A DNA stretch of 53,260 bases from Pseudomonas sp. Irchel s3h17 (lineage in GTDB: Bacteria; Pseudomonadota; Gammaproteobacteria; Pseudomonadales; Pseudomonadaceae), in the NCBI RefSeq assembly GCF_900187505.1, contig NZ_FYDL01000025.1:1-53260 (forward strand). Reading direction: 5' to 3'. Below are positions 42,293-51,572 of the stretch, in pieces. The notes under the pieces are model-generated. The model did no database searches, was not told the origin of the DNA, and saw only the letters and a program-made list of their open reading frames with translations. The stretch's first letter is position 1. Each line of letters begins with the position of its first letter. The position numbers were made by a program, and so were the translations under genes.

Positions 42293-45100
42293 TTAATGAG
42301 CCTCATCCCAGTTGTTTCCGACACCGACGTCCACCAGAAGTGGCACATCCAGGGCCGCCGCGCCGCTCATGTGCACGCGGATTTCCTCGCGAACCTGGTC
42401 GACCAGGTCCTCGCGAACCTCCAGCACCAGTTCATCGTGTACCTGCAGGATGACTTTGGCGTCCAGGCCGGAAGCCGTCAGCCAGTTATCCACCGCCACC
42501 ATGGCTTTCTTGATGATGTCTGCCGCCGTGCCCTGCATCGGCGCGTTGATCGCTGTGCGTTCGGCGCCAGCGCGCTCCTGGGGTTTGTTGGAGTGGATCT
42601 CGGGCAGGTACAGGCGACGCCCGAACAGGGTTTCTACATACCCTTGGTCCGCCGCCTGGGCGCGGGTGCGCTCCATGTACTCGCGAACGCCGGGGTAACG
42701 GGCAAAATAGGTGTCGATGTAGGCCTTGGCCTGCTTGGTATCGACGCCAATGTCCTTGCCGAGCTTCTGTGCCCCCATGCCGTAGATCAGACCGAAGTTA
42801 ATCGCCTTGGCACTGCGACGCTGGTCGGACGTGACGTCCTGGAGCTCAACCTTGAATACCTCGGCGGCCGTGGCCGCATGCACGTCCAGGTTGTTGCGGA
42901 AAGCATTGAGCAGGCCTTCGTCACGGGACAGGTGCGCCATGATCCGCAGCTCGATCTGCGAATAGTCCGCCGCCAGCAGTTTGTAGCCGCTCGGGGCGAT
43001 AAAGGCCTGGCGGATGCGCCGGCCCTCGGCGGTACGCACGGGAATGTTCTGCAGGTTCGGATCGCTGGAGGACAGGCGCCCGGTGGACGCCACCGCCTGG
43101 TGATAAGAGGTGTGAATCCGCCCGGTGCGCGGGTTGATCTGCTCAGGGAGACGGTCGGTGTAGGTGCTCTTCAGTTTGCTCATGGAGCGGTACTGCATCA
43201 GCACCTTGGGCTCTTGGTAGTCATCTTCCGCCAGCTTGGCCAGCACCTCTTCGGCGGTGGACGGCTGGCCCTTGGCGGTTTTCTTCAGCACCGGATAGCC
43301 GAGTTTTTCGTAGAGGATCGCACCCAACTGCTTAGGCGAGCCGAGATTGAACTCCTCACCGGCAATGTGAATGGCTTCACGCTCCAAGTCTGCCATCTTG
43401 TTGCCCAGCTCGATGCTCTGCACCCCCAGCAGCTCGGCATCCACCAGCGCGCCCTGGCGCTCGATGCGCGCCAGCACCGGCACCAACGGCATTTCGATAT
43501 CGCTCAGCACGCTGGCCAGGCTCGGGATGGCGGTCAGCTGCTGGTGCAGGGCCTGGTGCAGCCGCAAGGTCACATCGGCGTCTTCAGCGGCATAAGGCCC
43601 GGCCTGCTCAAGGGCGATCTGATCGAAGGTCAGCTGCTTGGCCCCTTTGCCCGCGATGTCCTGGAAGCTCACGGTGGTGTAGTCCAGGTACTTCTGCGCC
43701 AGGCTGTCCATATCATGGCGGGTGGCGGTGGAGTTGAGCACATAGGACTCAAGCATGGTGTCGAAGGCAATGCCGCGCACAGTGATGCCGCAGGCTGGGT
43801 CGCCACCGATGGCGCAGTTGGCCAGGATATTCATGTCGAACTTGGCGTGCTGGCCAACCTTGAGCTTGTCCGGGTCTTCCAGCAGCGGCTTCAGGGCACG
43901 CAGGACGCTGTCGCGATCCAGCTGGTCCGGCACACCTTCGTAGGCGTGAGTCAGCGGAATGTAGGCCGCTTCAAAAGGCTGCACGGCGAAGGACAGGCCC
44001 ACCAGTTGCGCCTGCTGGGCGTCGATGCCGGTGGTTTCCGTGTCGAAGGCAAACAGCTTGGCGCCATTGAGCTTCTTCAGCCAGGCGTCGAAACGGGCCT
44101 GATCGAGGATGGTTTCGTAGCGCGCCTCAACGACCACAGGCACTCTGGCTTCGGTCTCGGTGGCACTCAACAGATCAGCCACCGGCTCAGGCTGGGGAGC
44201 GGCACTCAGCTCAAGACGCTTGGCATCGCGTTGCAGCTCATCGAACCAGCTCTTGAATTCAAGCAGGGTGTAGAGCTCCGCCAGTTTTTCGCGGTCCGGC
44301 TCGCGCAGGTGCAAATCGTCCAGCCCCACGTCCAGCGGCACGTCGACCTTGATGGTCGCCAGTCGATAGGAGAGGAACGCCATCTCCTTGTGCTCTTCGA
44401 GCTTGGCCGGCAGGGTCTTGGCCCCGCGAATCGGCAGGGTCGGCACGATATCGAGCTGTGCATACAGCTCGGTCAGGCCGCCATTGACGCCCACCAACAG
44501 GCCGGACGCAGTCTTCGGGCCAATCCCCGGAACGCCCGGAATGTTGTCGGAGGAATCGCCCATCAACGCCAGATAGTCGATGATCTGCTCGGGAGCGACG
44601 CCGAATTTCTCCTTCACGCCAGCCACGTCCATCGCGCTACCGGTCATGGTATTGACCAAGGTAATGTGCCCGTCGACCAGCTGTGCCATGTCCTTGTCGC
44701 CCGTGGAGATCACCACCGGGCGGTCAGCGGCCGCGCTGCTGCGGGCCAGCGTGCCGATCACGTCGTCCGCTTCAACGCCTTCCACGCACAACAGCGGGAA
44801 GCCCAGGGCAATCACGCTGGCATGCAGGGGCTCGATCTGCACACGCATATCGTCGGGCATGCTCGGGCGATTGGCCTTGTATTCGGCGTACATGTCGTCG
44901 CGAAATGTCCCACCCTTGGCGTCGAACACGACGGCGAACGGGCTGTTCGGGTACTGCTTGCGCAGACTCTTGAGCATGTTCAGCACGCCCTTGACCGCAC
45001 CGGTCGGCAGGCCTTTGGAGGTAGTCAAAGGTGGCAGCGCGTGAAAGGCGCGGTACAGGTATGAAGAACCGTCCACCAGGACGAGGGGGGCTTGGCTCAT
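42293..45100 (-). CDS. polA: DNA polymerase I
   Basis: A 935-aa polymerase with a 5'-3' exonuclease domain (first 290 residues: VDGSSYLYRAFHALPPL, DDVIGTLA, GDSSDNIPGVPGIGPKTA), an active 3'-5' exonuclease domain (FDTETTGIDA), and the polymerase motifs A (DYSQIELRIMAHLS), B (RRSAKAINFGLIYG) and C (QVHDELV). It fills gaps in repair and removes Okazaki primers. ATG 45100 begins the conserved region. The gene lies between ersA and the divergent DUF2782 gene. Confidence 0.97.
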   Translation of the reverse strand: MSQAPLVLVDGSSYLYRAFHALPPLTTSKGLPTGAVKGVLNMLKSLRKQYPNSPFAVVFDAKGGTFRDDMYAEYKANRPSMPDDMRVQIEPLHASVIALGFPLLCVEGVEADDVIGTLARSSAAADRPVVISTGDKDMAQLVDGHITLVNTMTGSAMDVAGVKEKFGVAPEQIIDYLALMGDSSDNIPGVPGIGPKTASGLLVGVNGGLTELYAQLDIVPTLPIRGAKTLPAKLEEHKEMAFLSYRLATIKVDVPLDVGLDDLHLREPDREKLAELYTLLEFKSWFDELQRDAKRLELSAAPQPEPVADLLSATETEARVPVVVEARYETILDQARFDAWLKKLNGAKLFAFDTETTGIDAQQAQLVGLSFAVQPFEAAYIPLTHAYEGVPDQLDRDSVLRALKPLLEDPDKLKVGQHAKFDMNILANCAIGGDPACGITVRGIAFDTMLESYVLNSTATRHDMDSLAQKYLDYTTVSFQDIAGKGAKQLTFDQIALEQAGPYAAEDADVTLRLHQALHQQLTAIPSLASVLSDIEMPLVPVLARIERQGALVDAELLGVQSIELGNKMADLEREAIHIAGEEFNLGSPKQLGAILYEKLGYPVLKKTAKGQPSTAEEVLAKLAEDDYQEPKVLMQYRSMSKLKSTYTDRLPEQINPRTGRIHTSYHQAVASTGRLSSSDPNLQNIPVRTAEGRRIRQAFIAPSGYKLLAADYSQIELRIMAHLSRDEGLLNAFRNNLDVHAATAAEVFKVELQDVTSDQRRSAKAINFGLIYGMGAQKLGKDIGVDTKQAKAYIDTYFARYPGVREYMERTRAQAADQGYVETLFGRRLYLPEIHSNKPQERAGAERTAINAPMQGTAADIIKKAMVAVDNWLTASGLDAKVILQVHDELVLEVREDLVDQVREEIRVHMSGAAALDVPLLVDVGVGNNWDEAH

Positions 45101-45174
45101 GAGCAGGATCAACCTTTTCGGCGGGTCCGGCGCTAGAATAGCGGGACCGTTGACGACAAAGGGACAAGGTTATC

Positions 45175-45465
45175 ATGCGTACACTCAATCGCCTGTTGCT
45201 GGCTGGCTTGTTTACCTGCATTCCGCTGGCCGCCATGGCAGCGGATGACGCACCGACCCCGGAACCGGAAGTCACCATCCGCACCGAAGGCGACAAGACC
45301 ATCCAGGAATACCGCCAGAACGGCTTCCTGTATGCGATCAAGGTCACTCCGAAGGGCGGCAAACCGTATTTCCTGGTGCGCTCGGACGGAACGGAAGCCA
45401 ATTTCATCCGCTCGGATCAGCCGGATATGCTGATCCCGGCATGGGAAATTTTTTCGTGGAAGTAG
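45175..45465 (+). CDS. DUF2782 small secreted protein
   Basis: A 96-aa protein with a signal peptide (ending AAMAA) and the DUF2782 core: PEVTIRTEGDKTIQEYRQNGFLYAIKVTP then KPYFLVRSDG. It lies between polA (divergent) and thrB, as in P. aeruginosa. Function unknown; the family is found beside polA in many Pseudomonas. Confidence 0.88.
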   Translation: MRTLNRLLLAGLFTCIPLAAMAADDAPTPEPEVTIRTEGDKTIQEYRQNGFLYAIKVTPKGGKPYFLVRSDGTEANFIRSDQPDMLIPAWEIFSWK

Positions 45466-45525
45466 TTTCTTAACTTTAATCGGTGCTGGCTCGATAGCGG
45501 CACCCGAACTGAGCAGTTTTTAACC

Positions 45526-46476
45526 ATGTCTGTGTTCACCCCCCTGGCTCGGCCCGAGCTGGAAACCTTTCTCGCCCCTTATGGGCTCGGCCGCCTGCTT
45601 GATTTCCAGGGGATTGCCGCGGGCAGTGAGAATACCAACTACTTCATCAGCCTGGAGCAGGGCGAGTTTGTCCTGACCCTGATTGAGCGTGGCCCGGCGC
45701 AGGAAATGCCGTTCTTCATCGAACTGCTCGACGTGTTGCACAACGCCGACCTGCCGGTGCCCTATGCGCTGCGCACCACCGAGGGTGTCGCCCTGCGCGA
45801 GTTGGCCGGCAAGCCTGCGCTGTTGCAGCCACGCCTGGCCGGCAAGCACATCAAAGTCGCCAATGCGCAGCACTGTGTGCAGGTCGGGGAGCTGCTGGGG
45901 CATCTGCACCTGGCGACCAAAGACAACATGATCAAGCGCAAGACCGATCGCGGCCTGGACTGGATGCTCGAAGAGGGCACACAGCTTCTGTCGCACCTGG
46001 GGGTTGAGTCACGCGCATTGCTACAGTGCGCACTGGATGAAATCACCGCCCGCAAAGACAGCATCCTGGCGTTGCCACGGGCCAACATCCACGCCGACCT
46101 GTTCCGCGACAATGCCATGTTTGAAGGCACGCACCTGACTGGGCTGATCGATTTCTACAACGCCTGCTCGGGGCCGATGCTCTACGACGTGGCCATCGCC
46201 CTGAATGACTGGTGTTCGGACGATGACGGCTTGATTGACGGCCCACGGGCGCGGGCATTGCTCGGTGCCTACGCCGCGCTGCGGCCATTCACCGCGGCCG
46301 AGGCCGAACTGTGGCCGACCCTGTTGCGGGTGGCCTGTGTGCGCTTCTGGTTGTCACGCTTGATCGCTGCCGAGTCCTTTGCCGGACAAGACGTGCTGAT
46401 TCACGACCCGAAGGAGTTCGAGCATCGCCTGGCGCAGCGTCAACAGGTCAGCACGCCACTGCCGTTCGCCATTTAA
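45526..46476 (+). CDS. thrB: homoserine kinase, APH-fold type
   Basis: A 316-aa kinase of the aminoglycoside-phosphotransferase fold, the ThrB type of Pseudomonas: GSENTNYFI (ATP loop), NIHADLFRDNAMF (catalytic Asp) and LIDFYNACSG (metal site). It phosphorylates homoserine in threonine synthesis. It is 60 bases after DUF2782 and on the same strand. Confidence 0.92.
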   Translation: MSVFTPLARPELETFLAPYGLGRLLDFQGIAAGSENTNYFISLEQGEFVLTLIERGPAQEMPFFIELLDVLHNADLPVPYALRTTEGVALRELAGKPALLQPRLAGKHIKVANAQHCVQVGELLGHLHLATKDNMIKRKTDRGLDWMLEEGTQLLSHLGVESRALLQCALDEITARKDSILALPRANIHADLFRDNAMFEGTHLTGLIDFYNACSGPMLYDVAIALNDWCSDDDGLIDGPRARALLGAYAALRPFTAAEAELWPTLLRVACVRFWLSRLIAAESFAGQDVLIHDPKEFEHRLAQRQQVSTPLPFAI

Positions 46477-46480
46477 AGGC

Positions 46481-46560
46481 ATCGCGGGCAAGCGGAACGC
46501 CACCCTGCGCGCTCCCACATGGACAGGGAAAGTCCTGTGAGAGCGGGCTCGCCCGCGAAT
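46481..46560. repeat. paired REP elements (REPIN-like)
   Basis: ATCGCGGGCAAGC (46481-46493) and, inverted, GCTCGCCCGCGAAT (46547-46560) flank an about 50-base spacer that itself contains CTCCCACA and TGTGAGAGC. This is the arrangement of a Pseudomonas REP doublet. It lies between the convergent thrB and znuA genes. Confidence 0.72.
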
Positions 46561-46581
46561 GGAATGGCGCCTGTTTTCCGG

Positions 46582-47502
46582 TTACAACGACTCCAGGCAC
46601 CCCGCCAGATCATTCCCCAACTTCTCCAGCACCTGCTCATAACCCTGTGCGGTGGCCGGCGTGTAGCCACCCAGTGCATCCAGCTCCGCCAGTTTCACCG
46701 GCAGGCCCGCCACCAGCGTCTCGGCCAGGCGAGGGCGCAGCGGCGGCTCGCTGAACACACAGGTCTTGCCGACCGCTTGCAGGCGCGTGCGCATCGCGGC
46801 GACGTGCTGGGCACCGGGCTGCACTTCGGCGGCCACGCTGAACACGCCCGCATGCTTGAGGCCGTAGGCGTCCTCAAAATAGTCGAACGCTTCATGGAAC
46901 ACGAAGTAGGGCTTGCCCTCGACAACCGCCAGGCGGGCTTTCAATCGCAGATCCAGTGCATCCAGTCGCTCATCGAATGCCTTGAGGTTGCCCTGGTAGC
47001 GCCCGGCATTGGCCGGATCGACTGCACTCAGGTCGGCGGCGATTTTAGCGGCGATGACACGCGCATTGACCGGCGACAGCCACAAGTGGGCATCGAGACT
47101 GCCGGGGCGGTGATCATGATCATGCTCGTCGGCTTCTTCGGCGTGGGCGTGGTTGTCTTCGCCAAAATGGCGCAGCTTCAAGCCTGGCAGGTCCTGCACG
47201 GCCACCGATGGCAAGGTGCGCCCCTTGAGTACGCGGGGCAGGAAGCCCTCCATGTCCGGACCGATCCAGTACAGCAGGTCCGCCGACTGCACGCGCCGTA
47301 CGTCGGAAGGCCGCAGTGCATAGTTATGCGGCGATGCTCCCGGCGGCAGCAAGACTTCCGGCCCCCCCGCGCCATCCTGCACCGCAGCAGCAATCAGTTG
47401 CAGCGGCTTGATGCTGGTAAGCACTTTGACTTCGGCATGAGCGCTGCTGAAAGCGAACAAACTGGCAGCAAATGTGACAAGGATGGCAAAAAGTCTGGAC
47501 AC
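46582..47502 (-). CDS. znuA: ZnuA, zinc-binding protein of the zinc ABC importer
   Basis: A 306-aa periplasmic zinc-binding protein with signal peptide (ending SSAHA) and metal ligands in SPHNYALRPS, DAHLWLSP and VFHEAFDYF. A histidine-rich loop (HFGEDNHAHAEEADEHDHDH) sits near residues 115-135, as in ZnuA proteins. It starts at GTG 47502; another GTG at 47511 is possible. It is divergent from zur and its operon partners znuCB. Confidence 0.93.
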   Translation of the reverse strand: MSRLFAILVTFAASLFAFSSAHAEVKVLTSIKPLQLIAAAVQDGAGGPEVLLPPGASPHNYALRPSDVRRVQSADLLYWIGPDMEGFLPRVLKGRTLPSVAVQDLPGLKLRHFGEDNHAHAEEADEHDHDHRPGSLDAHLWLSPVNARVIAAKIAADLSAVDPANAGRYQGNLKAFDERLDALDLRLKARLAVVEGKPYFVFHEAFDYFEDAYGLKHAGVFSVAAEVQPGAQHVAAMRTRLQAVGKTCVFSEPPLRPRLAETLVAGLPVKLAELDALGGYTPATAQGYEQVLEKLGNDLAGCLESL

Positions 47503-47529
47503 GATAACCACTCAAAGGGGCGAGAACGA

Positions 47530-47542
47530 GTAACATAATAAC
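47530..47542. promoter_or_regulatory. candidate Zur box between znuA and zur
   Basis: GTAACATAATAAC fits the GTTATNNNATAAC-type Zur site (one half-site perfect, the other 3 of 5), located centrally in the 66-base gap between the divergent znuA and zur starts. It would let Zur repress both transcripts and itself when zinc is plentiful. Confidence 0.6.
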
Positions 47543-47568
47543 GTCTCTCACAAAACTCGTCGCCGCTC

Positions 47569-48051
47569 ATGCCTATAACACCGCTCGCCAGCCGTCCCCA
47601 CGACCACTCACATTGCGTGCACAGCGCACTGTCCGAGGCCGATGCCATCTGCGCACGCCAAGGGCTGCGCCTGACCGCATTGCGCCGGCGGGTACTGGAG
47701 TTGGTGTGGCAAAGCCACAAGCCGCTGGGTGCCTACGACATCCTGGCGGTACTCAGCGAGCAAGACGGTCGCCGCGCAGCCCCACCGACGGTCTACCGCG
47801 CCCTGGATTTCCTGCTGGATAACGGCCTGGTGCATCGGATCTCGTCGCTCAACGCCTTTGTCGGCTGTAACCATCCGGGGCACGCCCACCAGGGTCAGTT
47901 CCTGATTTGCCGCGAGTGCCATGCCGCGATCGAGCTGGAGCAAACCTCCATCAGTGACGCCATCATCCACAGCGCCAGCGACGTCGGGTTCGTGGTTGAA
48001 GGCCAGACCGTCGAAGTGGTCGGTCTCTGCGCCGGTTGCCAGGGGGCTTGA
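47569..48051 (+). CDS. zur: Zur, zinc-responsive Fur-family repressor
   Basis: A 160-aa Fur-family repressor: winged helix-turn-helix (ALRRRVLELVWQSHKPLGAYDIL), the structural zinc cysteines CRECH and CAGC, and the regulatory His/Cys in FVGCNHPGHAHQGQF. Its gene overlaps znuC by one base (TGATG), so repressor and ATPase are co-expressed. Confidence 0.93.
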   Translation: MPITPLASRPHDHSHCVHSALSEADAICARQGLRLTALRRRVLELVWQSHKPLGAYDILAVLSEQDGRRAAPPTVYRALDFLLDNGLVHRISSLNAFVGCNHPGHAHQGQFLICRECHAAIELEQTSISDAIIHSASDVGFVVEGQTVEVVGLCAGCQGA

Positions 48052-48836
48052 TGAGCACAGCGTTGATCCGCCTTGAGCAGGTTGCAGTGACCTTTGCCGG
48101 GCAAACCGTGCTGGACAACATCGAGCTGAGTGTCGAGCCGGGGCAGATTGTCACCCTGATCGGCCCCAACGGCGCCGGCAAGACCACCCTGGTGCGTGCC
48201 GTGCTCGGCCTGCTCAAGCCCGACAGCGGCAGCGTATGGCGCAAGCCGAAGCTGAGAGTCGGCTACATGCCGCAGAAACTGCACGTCGACCCGACCCTGC
48301 CGCTGTCGGTACTGCGTTTTCTGCGCCTGGTCCCCGGCGTCGATCGCGCCCGGGCCCTGGCCGCACTCAAGGAAGTCGGTGCCGAACAGGTCATCGACAG
48401 CCCGGTACAGAGCGTCTCCGGCGGTGAAATGCAGCGCGTTCTGTTGGCCCGTGCCTTGCTGCGTGAGCCAGAGTTGCTGGTCCTCGACGAACCGGTGCAA
48501 GGCGTCGACGTAGCCGGGCAAGCCGAGCTGTACAGCCTGATCACGCGCCTGCGCGACCGCCATGGTTGCGGCGTGCTGATGGTTTCCCACGACCTGCACC
48601 TGGTGATGAGCACCACCGACCAGGTGGTCTGCCTCAATCGCCACGTCTGCTGCTCTGGACACCCCGAGCAGGTCAGCGGCGATCCGGCGTTCGTCGAACT
48701 CTTCGGCAAGAACGCGCAAAGCCTGGCGATCTATCACCACCATCACGACCACGCCCACGACCTGCATGGCTCGGTGGTCAGCGCGGCACCGTCCGCTCAT
48801 ACCCACGTTCACGGAGATGGCTGCAAGCATGGCTGA
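48051..48836 (+). CDS. znuC: ZnuC, zinc importer ATPase
   Basis: A 261-aa ABC ATPase with Walker A GPNGAGKTT, signature VSGGEMQRVLLARALL, Walker B LLVLDEPVQGVD and H-switch MVSHDLHLV. Its C-terminal tail is His-rich (IYHHHHDHAHDLHG ... HTHVHGDGCKHG), as in many ZnuC proteins, where it may bind zinc. It overlaps znuB by 8 bases. Confidence 0.94.
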   Translation: MSTALIRLEQVAVTFAGQTVLDNIELSVEPGQIVTLIGPNGAGKTTLVRAVLGLLKPDSGSVWRKPKLRVGYMPQKLHVDPTLPLSVLRFLRLVPGVDRARALAALKEVGAEQVIDSPVQSVSGGEMQRVLLARALLREPELLVLDEPVQGVDVAGQAELYSLITRLRDRHGCGVLMVSHDLHLVMSTTDQVVCLNRHVCCSGHPEQVSGDPAFVELFGKNAQSLAIYHHHHDHAHDLHGSVVSAAPSAHTHVHGDGCKHG

Positions 48837-49617
48837 TTTTCTGTTGTATGCCCTGCTTGCAGGCCTGGCCCTGGCTGTCGTCGCGGGCCCCCTGGGATCC
48901 TTCGTGGTCTGGCGGCGCATGGCTTACTTTGGCGACACCTTGTCCCACGCGGCCTTGCTCGGCGTGGCGCTGGGCTTTTTGCTGGATGTCAGCCCAACCA
49001 TCGCGGTCACCGTCGGCTGCCTGTTGCTGGCCGTGCTCCTGGTGACCCTGCAACAGCGCCAGCCACTGGCGTCCGACACTTTGCTGGGGATTCTTGCACC
49101 GAGCACGCTCTCTCTGGGCCTGGTGGTACTAAGCTTCATGCATGAAGTGCGGATCGACCTGATGGCTTACCTGTTCGGCGACCTGCTGGCGATCAGCCCT
49201 ACCGACCTTGCGTGGATTCTCGGCGGCAGCGCAGCGGTTCTGCTGTTATTGGTGGCGCTGTGGCGACCGCTGCTGGCGATTACCGTGCATGAAGAGCTGG
49301 CCAGGGTCGAAGGCTTGCCCGTAGCCGGGCTGCGCCTGGCCTTGATGCTGTTGATTGCGGTCGTGATCGCGGTGGCGATGAAAATCGTCGGTGTGCTGCT
49401 GATTACTTCGTTGCTGATCATTCCGGCGGCTGCGGCACAACGTCACGCGCGATCGCCCGAGCAGATGGCCTTGGGCGCGAGTTTGCTGGGTATACTCGCG
49501 GTCTGCGGTGGCCTGGCGCTGTCGTGGTTCAAGGACACGCCGGCGGGCCCATCGATTGTGGTCGCCGCCGCCGCGCTGTTTTTGCTGAGTTTTGTCCTGC
49601 CCCGTCGAGGGGTGTAG
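48829..49617 (+). CDS. znuB: ZnuB, zinc importer permease
   Basis: A 262-aa permease with about seven or eight helices, the FGDTLSHAALLGVALG motif and a conserved GVLLITSLLIIPAAAA segment. It completes the ZnuABC importer. ATG 48829 begins the conserved part; the frame is open to 48766. Confidence 0.94.
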   Translation: MADFLLYALLAGLALAVVAGPLGSFVVWRRMAYFGDTLSHAALLGVALGFLLDVSPTIAVTVGCLLLAVLLVTLQQRQPLASDTLLGILAPSTLSLGLVVLSFMHEVRIDLMAYLFGDLLAISPTDLAWILGGSAAVLLLLVALWRPLLAITVHEELARVEGLPVAGLRLALMLLIAVVIAVAMKIVGVLLITSLLIIPAAAAQRHARSPEQMALGASLLGILAVCGGLALSWFKDTPAGPSIVVAAAALFLLSFVLPRRGV

Positions 49618-49654
49618 ACTTGCTCGTTTTTTGCGCAATCAGAGAGTCGCAGGA

Positions 49655-50362
49655 ATGAAGCCGTTCGCCTCCCGTTATCTGCTCCTTGTTGCATTTATGC
49701 TGCTGGGTGCCTGCCAGAGCACACCGCCCCCCGAGCCCCCGGACGCGCGGGCGCCGGCGATCGCGCAGCTGGAGCAAAGCCTGGCCAGCAGTGAGCTGGC
49801 CACGGCCGAAGATCAATTGGCCGCCCTACAGGCGCAATCACCCAATGATCCGTCGCTGGAGCCTTACCAACGACAACTCGCCGAGGCCTATCTGCAACGC
49901 AGCCAGATCATGTTGCAAAAGGGTGATGTCAATGCCGCCGCTACGGCCCTGAGCCGGGCTCGTGTCCTGATGCCCAAGGCCCCGGCACTGACCGGTGGTG
50001 TCAACGGTGCGATCACCCAGGCCCGTAAAGCCGAGCTGGAAAAAGCCGAGGCCGCCCTCCAGGCAGCTGCTGCCAAACCGGCCGCCAAAGTCATCGACCC
50101 GACGGCTGAAAGCACCACCGTTGCACTGAACATCACCGATAGCAAGCAACTACGCCGGCAACTCGACGCGATTGCCGCCGATGTAGTGAACTACCAGTGC
50201 GACGTGAGCATCCAGGCCCCACGCACCGAGGATTACCCCTGGCTGGCCACGTTGCTGACCAAGCGGGTGCAAAAGCTCGACCCAGGCTTCGACCTGGACA
50301 TCGAGCGACAAATCCTGCGGCACGTCCCGGCGCAAATGGTGTTGTCACCGCGCAGACCGTAA
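49655..50362 (+). CDS. lipoprotein of unknown function
   Basis: A 235-aa lipoprotein: signal peptide with lipobox LLGAC (Cys20), then helical repeats resembling TPR segments (QRQLAEAYLQRSQIMLQKGDVNAAATALSRA in outline) and an Ala/Glu-rich middle, and a conserved C-terminal domain (SKQLRRQLDAIAADVVNYQ, then DYPWLATLL). It corresponds to the uncharacterised gene between znuB and metN in P. aeruginosa. It is 37 bases after znuB and may be co-transcribed. Confidence 0.8.
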   Translation: MKPFASRYLLLVAFMLLGACQSTPPPEPPDARAPAIAQLEQSLASSELATAEDQLAALQAQSPNDPSLEPYQRQLAEAYLQRSQIMLQKGDVNAAATALSRARVLMPKAPALTGGVNGAITQARKAELEKAEAALQAAAAKPAAKVIDPTAESTTVALNITDSKQLRRQLDAIAADVVNYQCDVSIQAPRTEDYPWLATLLTKRVQKLDPGFDLDIERQILRHVPAQMVLSPRRP

Positions 50363-50365
50363 GTG

Positions 50366-50423
50366 AGATCGCCGCGTGGCTAGCGTCTTCATCGAGAAGA
50401 ACAGGCTGGCGAAGCGGCGATCT
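50366..50423. repeat. intergenic inverted repeat
   Basis: AGATCGCCGC (50366-50375) and GCGGCGATCT (50414-50423) form a perfect 10-base stem with an inner TCTTC/GAAGA. It lacks a T-run, so it is a structural repeat or REP-like element rather than a clear terminator. Confidence 0.4.
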
Positions 50424-50564
50424 TGTGCATTTGCGGCTATTTCGTTATCGCCAAATGGCATGACGAACGCAAAATAAATGCTAAGAACCTCTATACGGAC
50501 ACGCTAAAATGCCCGCCCGGCTAACCGCTGATCCTTTTCCAACGCGCCCCACAAGGTTCGCTAC

Positions 50565-51572
50565 GTGATCGAGTTTCAAAACGTCCATAAAACCTACCGC
50601 GTTGCCGGTAAGGATATTCCCGCACTGAACCCGACCAGTCTGACGATTGAGAACGGCCAAGTGTTTGGCCTGATCGGCCATTCCGGCGCGGGAAAAAGTA
50701 CCCTGTTGCGCCTGATCAACCGCCTGGAAGATGCCAGCGGTGGCAAGATCACCGTGGATGGCGAGGAAGTCACCGCGCTGGACGCCAATGCGCTGCGCCG
50801 CTTCCGTCAACAAGTCGGGATGATCTTTCAGCACTTCAACCTGCTGGCCTCCAAGACCGTCGCGGACAACGTGGCCCTGCCGTTGAGCCTGGCCGGCGAG
50901 CTGTCGCGCAGCGAGATCGACCAGCGTGTGGCCGAGTTGCTGGCGCGGGTTGGCTTGTCCGACCACGCCAAGAAGTACCCGGCGCAGTTGTCCGGTGGCC
51001 AGAAGCAGCGCGTCGGCATCGCCCGCGCCCTGGCAACCAAGCCGAAAATCCTGCTGTGCGACGAAGCCACCAGCGCCCTGGACCCGCAAACCACTGCGTC
51101 GGTCCTGCAACTGTTGGCCGAGATCAACCGCGAGCTGAAGCTGACCATCGTACTGATCACCCATGAAATGGACGTGATTCGTCGCGTTTGCGATCAAGTG
51201 GCCGTGATGGATGCCGGCTCGATCGTCGAACACGGTCCGGTGGCCGAGGTGTTCCTGCACCCCAAGCACCCGACCACCAAGCGGTTTGTTCAGGAAGACG
51301 AGCACATCGACGAAAGCGAGCAGCGTGATGACTTCGCGCACGTGCCGGGCCGTATCGTGCGCCTGACCTTCCAGGGTGATTCGACCTACGCACCATTGCT
51401 GGGCACCGTCGCCCGCGAAACGGGGGTGGACTACAGCATCCTCGCCGGCCGTATCGACCGCATCAAAGACGTCCCTTACGGGCAACTGACCCTGGCCATC
51501 ACGGGCGGTGACATGGAAGCGGCCTTTGCCCACTTCACCGCAGCGGATGTCCACATGGAGGTGCTGCGCTAA
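50565..51572 (+). CDS. metN: MetN, methionine importer ATPase
   Basis: A 335-aa ABC ATPase with Walker A GHSGAGKST, signature LSGGQKQRVGIARALA, Walker B ILLCDEATSALDP and a C-terminal NIL regulatory domain (VRLTFQGDSTYAPLLG ... RIDRIKDVPYGQLTL), where methionine inhibits transport. It starts at GTG 50565. Together with metI and metQ it imports D/L-methionine. Confidence 0.94.
   Translation: MIEFQNVHKTYRVAGKDIPALNPTSLTIENGQVFGLIGHSGAGKSTLLRLINRLEDASGGKITVDGEEVTALDANALRRFRQQVGMIFQHFNLLASKTVADNVALPLSLAGELSRSEIDQRVAELLARVGLSDHAKKYPAQLSGGQKQRVGIARALATKPKILLCDEATSALDPQTTASVLQLLAEINRELKLTIVLITHEMDVIRRVCDQVAVMDAGSIVEHGPVAEVFLHPKHPTTKRFVQEDEHIDESEQRDDFAHVPGRIVRLTFQGDSTYAPLLGTVARETGVDYSILAGRIDRIKDVPYGQLTLAITGGDMEAAFAHFTAADVHMEVLR

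Noticed and set aside
42263..45064. A 933-codon open frame antisense to polA
   Set aside because: It mirrors polA codon by codon; high-GC genes with GC-rich third positions routinely leave long open antisense frames. Its product has no family features and no ribosome site.
50424..50564. Methionine-type riboswitch or MetJ boxes upstream of metN
   Set aside because: No SAM-riboswitch core or AGACGTCT repeats are visible, and pseudomonads do not use MetJ.
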